Below the pieces are notes generated by a model. That model did no database searches. It was not told where the DNA came from and saw only the letters and a list, made by a program, of their open reading frames with translations. Below, piece after piece: positions 62,257-64,000 of a DNA stretch of 64,000 bases. The stretch's first letter is position 1. Each line of letters opens with the position of its first letter. Position numbers and translations under genes: made by a program. The stretch covers positions 116,173 to 180,172 of the forward strand of contig JAEZJF010000019.1 in assembly GCA_023415825.1 (NCBI GenBank), written 5' to 3'. Source of the DNA: Bacillota bacterium. Lineage in GTDB: Bacteria > Bacillota > Clostridia > DSM-8532.

Positions 62257-62297
62257 ATTGCAAGGTACCTTAAAGAATGTGCATTGCAAGGTATCTT
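62257..62297 (+). repeat. Tandem 15-base direct repeat in the glycosidase leader
   Basis: ATTGCAAGGTACCTT (62257-62271) and ATTGCAAGGTATCTT (62283-62297) differ at one base, 26 bases apart. The first contains the palindrome AAGGTACCTT. They lie about 40 bases before the start codon and could be a regulator-binding pair. Confidence 0.5.
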
Positions 62298-62333
62298 CAT
62301 AACTAAACAAGATAAGGGAGGTATGAGTAAGAT

Positions 62334-64000
62334 ATGAAATCTAAAAAGGTTAAATCTATATTTGCATTAATTCTATGCATTTCCTTAGTCATCACATCAG
62401 TCATTTGTTTTCCAGAGAAAGTTTCGGCTGTTGATTATTCCGCAGCATCCGATGCAGCTTACAATTGGTTAAAGACCATGCAGATACCCTCTGGTAACGC
62501 ATTTGCTGGCTTGGTTGACAGTTTTGAGGATACTTGGGCAGATGGTACCAAGGTGAAAAAGGAATATACCTATGACCAAGCTCTCGCAGCAATCGCATTT
62601 TTACTTAAAGGAGATACAACCAGAGCAACACAGGTTCTGGATATGTTAAAAGCCACGCAGGATCCTGCCGGATTCTGGATTAATTCCTACTGGTGGGATA
62701 CCGGCTATGGTGAGGAATTAAGAAGGCATGTGGGTCCCGTCATATGGGTATGTCTAGCTGTCATGAACTATGAAAAAATCACAGGGGATACTACAACCTA
62801 TCATGCTATGGCTACCAAAGCGATAGACTGGTGCCTGACATTCCAAAAGGCTAATGGAGGTATCTCAGGTGGAGAAACAACTTGGGATCAAGCCGGCGTC
62901 TGGACTGAGGAAGTATGGAGTTCAACCGAACATAATGAAGATGCATATGCTTGTCTAATGTACTTTGCAAGCACAACCCCAAGCAAAGCTGCAACCTATA
63001 ATGCTGCATTAACACAAGTAAAAAGCTTTTTAGATAACGTGGTTTGGGACTCCTCTAACAACAGGTTCTATGGCGGTTTTAAAAATAATACAGGTTTAGT
63101 TGATCCCTTTGTACCTATGGATGTAAACCCATGGGGCGTTCTTTCTCTTGGCCTCAGTGGAACACGCAACTATCAAGCTTCCATAAGCTACGTTGAAAAC
63201 GCCAATGGGAATCCAGGTACATTAGCAAATCCCAAATATGTTCATAGCCTTTCATATAGCGGAACTACAATTACAGCTTATGATTTTGACTGGCAAAGTA
63301 ACAATGCAGCCGCACCCTCATCAAGTGGCGGTGGATTGTTAGGTCCCGATATTTGGTTTGAAGGCTCTGCATTCATGTCATGTGCTTACCGGATGATGGG
63401 CAACGATACCAAAGCAGATTCGATTATTGGAGAGATTATCAAAAAGCAGGGGAAAGACGGATCTCTAGCAGGAGGTATACCTTACTGTCTAAATGGTACA
63501 AATAACAATTACTGGCTCATGGCACAACAAAACTGTGTTTCAAGTACAGCATGGCTTATTATTGCTATTGCCAAATGGAATCCCTTTACAGGTGCTTCAA
63601 TTTCAGGTGGAACAACAACGCAGGTGTCAACACCGACCTTCAGCCCTGCAGGCGGCACCTATTCTACTGCACAGACCGTATCCATCTCCTGTGCAACCAG
63701 TGGTGCAACTATACGGTATACAACTGATGGTTCTACGCCAACAGCTTCCTCAGCAGTATACTCATCTCCTATCACAGTATCAAGTACCCAGACAATCAAG
63801 GCATACGCCGTAAAGAGTGGATTAACTGACTCGGCTGTAGCAATTGCAGCCTACACCATTTCCAGCGGTAGCACGCCAACTACCTGGTACTTGTATAATA
63901 CGGCTGTAAGCGGAGCAACTCCTGCCGGCCAAAATATGCAGACTGCCAACAGCTCTGTTACCGGATGGCAGCCGATAAAAACTGTCAATACAACAGCAGC
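62334..64000 (+). CDS. Secreted six-hairpin glycosidase-like enzyme with chitobiase-type repeat (3' end outside window)
   Basis: At least 555 codons, open to the right edge. Sec signal (MKSKKVKSIFALILCISLVI, cleavage near VSA-VD). Residues ~35-420 form a helix- and Trp-rich domain (YTYDQALAAIAFLLKGDT, WWDTGYGEEL) like (alpha/alpha)6-barrel glycoside hydrolases; no specific GH family is assigned. A chitobiase C-terminal-type repeat (~428-510, core RYTTDGSTPTASSAVY) follows, then the start of another module (WYLYNTAVSG). The repeat is clearly related to those of the chitinase at 46905. GGGAGG lies 12 bases before the ATG. Confidence 0.82.
   Translation, partial: MKSKKVKSIFALILCISLVITSVICFPEKVSAVDYSAASDAAYNWLKTMQIPSGNAFAGLVDSFEDTWADGTKVKKEYTYDQALAAIAFLLKGDTTRATQVLDMLKATQDPAGFWINSYWWDTGYGEELRRHVGPVIWVCLAVMNYEKITGDTTTYHAMATKAIDWCLTFQKANGGISGGETTWDQAGVWTEEVWSSTEHNEDAYACLMYFASTTPSKAATYNAALTQVKSFLDNVVWDSSNNRFYGGFKNNTGLVDPFVPMDVNPWGVLSLGLSGTRNYQASISYVENANGNPGTLANPKYVHSLSYSGTTITAYDFDWQSNNAAAPSSSGGGLLGPDIWFEGSAFMSCAYRMMGNDTKADSIIGEIIKKQGKDGSLAGGIPYCLNGTNNNYWLMAQQNCVSSTAWLIIAIAKWNPFTGASISGGTTTQVSTPTFSPAGGTYSTAQTVSISCATSGATIRYTTDGSTPTASSAVYSSPITVSSTQTIKAYAVKSGLTDSAVAIAAYTISSGSTPTTWYLYNTAVSGATPAGQNMQTANSSVTGWQPIKTVNTTA

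Overview
The window reads as a low- to mid-GC, Gram-positive anaerobe of the class Clostridia that lives on plant or chitin-type polysaccharides. The signs are Gram-positive lipoprotein signals, strong AGGAGG ribosome sites, a DUF1836 regulator, a pyruvate kinase with a C-terminal phosphohistidine domain, a GTP-type PEP carboxykinase, sugar ABC importers without their own ATPase, and secreted GH13 and GH18 enzymes. Species cannot be fixed from the sequence alone. No rRNA, tRNA, insertion sequence or CRISPR array was seen.

Region 1 (1-14 kb) is a LacI-controlled block. A divergently placed LacI-family repressor gene sits between two transcription units. One (minus strand) is an LplB/YtcP/LplA-type sugar ABC importer whose binding-protein gene runs off the left edge. 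The other (plus strand) is a tight nine-gene run: ribokinase, two ADP-ribosylglycohydrolase-fold proteins (one with a large carbohydrate-binding-like tail), then citD, citE, citF, citC and a citXG fusion. Both units start from sigma-A-like promoters with the same 14-base operator exactly 11 bases past the -10 box, so importer, ribosyl hydrolases, ribokinase and citrate lyase look like one regulon. This is the most unusual thing in the window.

Region 2 (14-20 kb) holds a rhodanese lipoprotein, the histone-like protein HU, a three-gene ABC-2 exporter behind a long hairpin, and a zinc-ribbon membrane protein. Region 3 (20.7-31 kb) is a maltodextrin/starch operon (malE, malF, malG, lipoprotein alpha-amylase) behind a LacI/MalR-like operator, followed by a 1502-residue secreted protein joining a phosphodiester glycosidase, a cohesin-like domain and a purple-acid-type phosphatase. 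Region 4 (31-43 kb) holds pyruvate kinase, a membrane-fused spermidine-synthase-like protein, cytosolic type I pullulanase, an orphan sugar-binding lipoprotein, PEP carboxykinase and a UvrD-like helicase. Amylase outside, MalEFG import and pullulanase inside make a complete alpha-glucan route feeding glycolysis.

Region 5 (43.6-46.3 kb) is a DUF1836 regulator, NfeD-like and flotillin operon. Region 6 (46.3-51 kb) encodes a two-catalytic-domain GH18 chitinase with five chitobiase-type repeats and two CBM5/12 modules. Region 7 (51-61.6 kb) is a more AT-rich run of about 15 small genes, all on the minus strand (two methyltransferases, two GNAT acetyltransferases, VOC, CPBP protease, creatininase family, flavoproteins, M23 peptidase, tautomerase, unknowns and a frameshifted lipoprotein). 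It looks like an accessory island. Region 8 (61.6-64 kb) is a long non-coding leader and the start of a secreted six-hairpin glycosidase-like enzyme that carries the same chitobiase-type repeat as the chitinase and is cut by the right edge.
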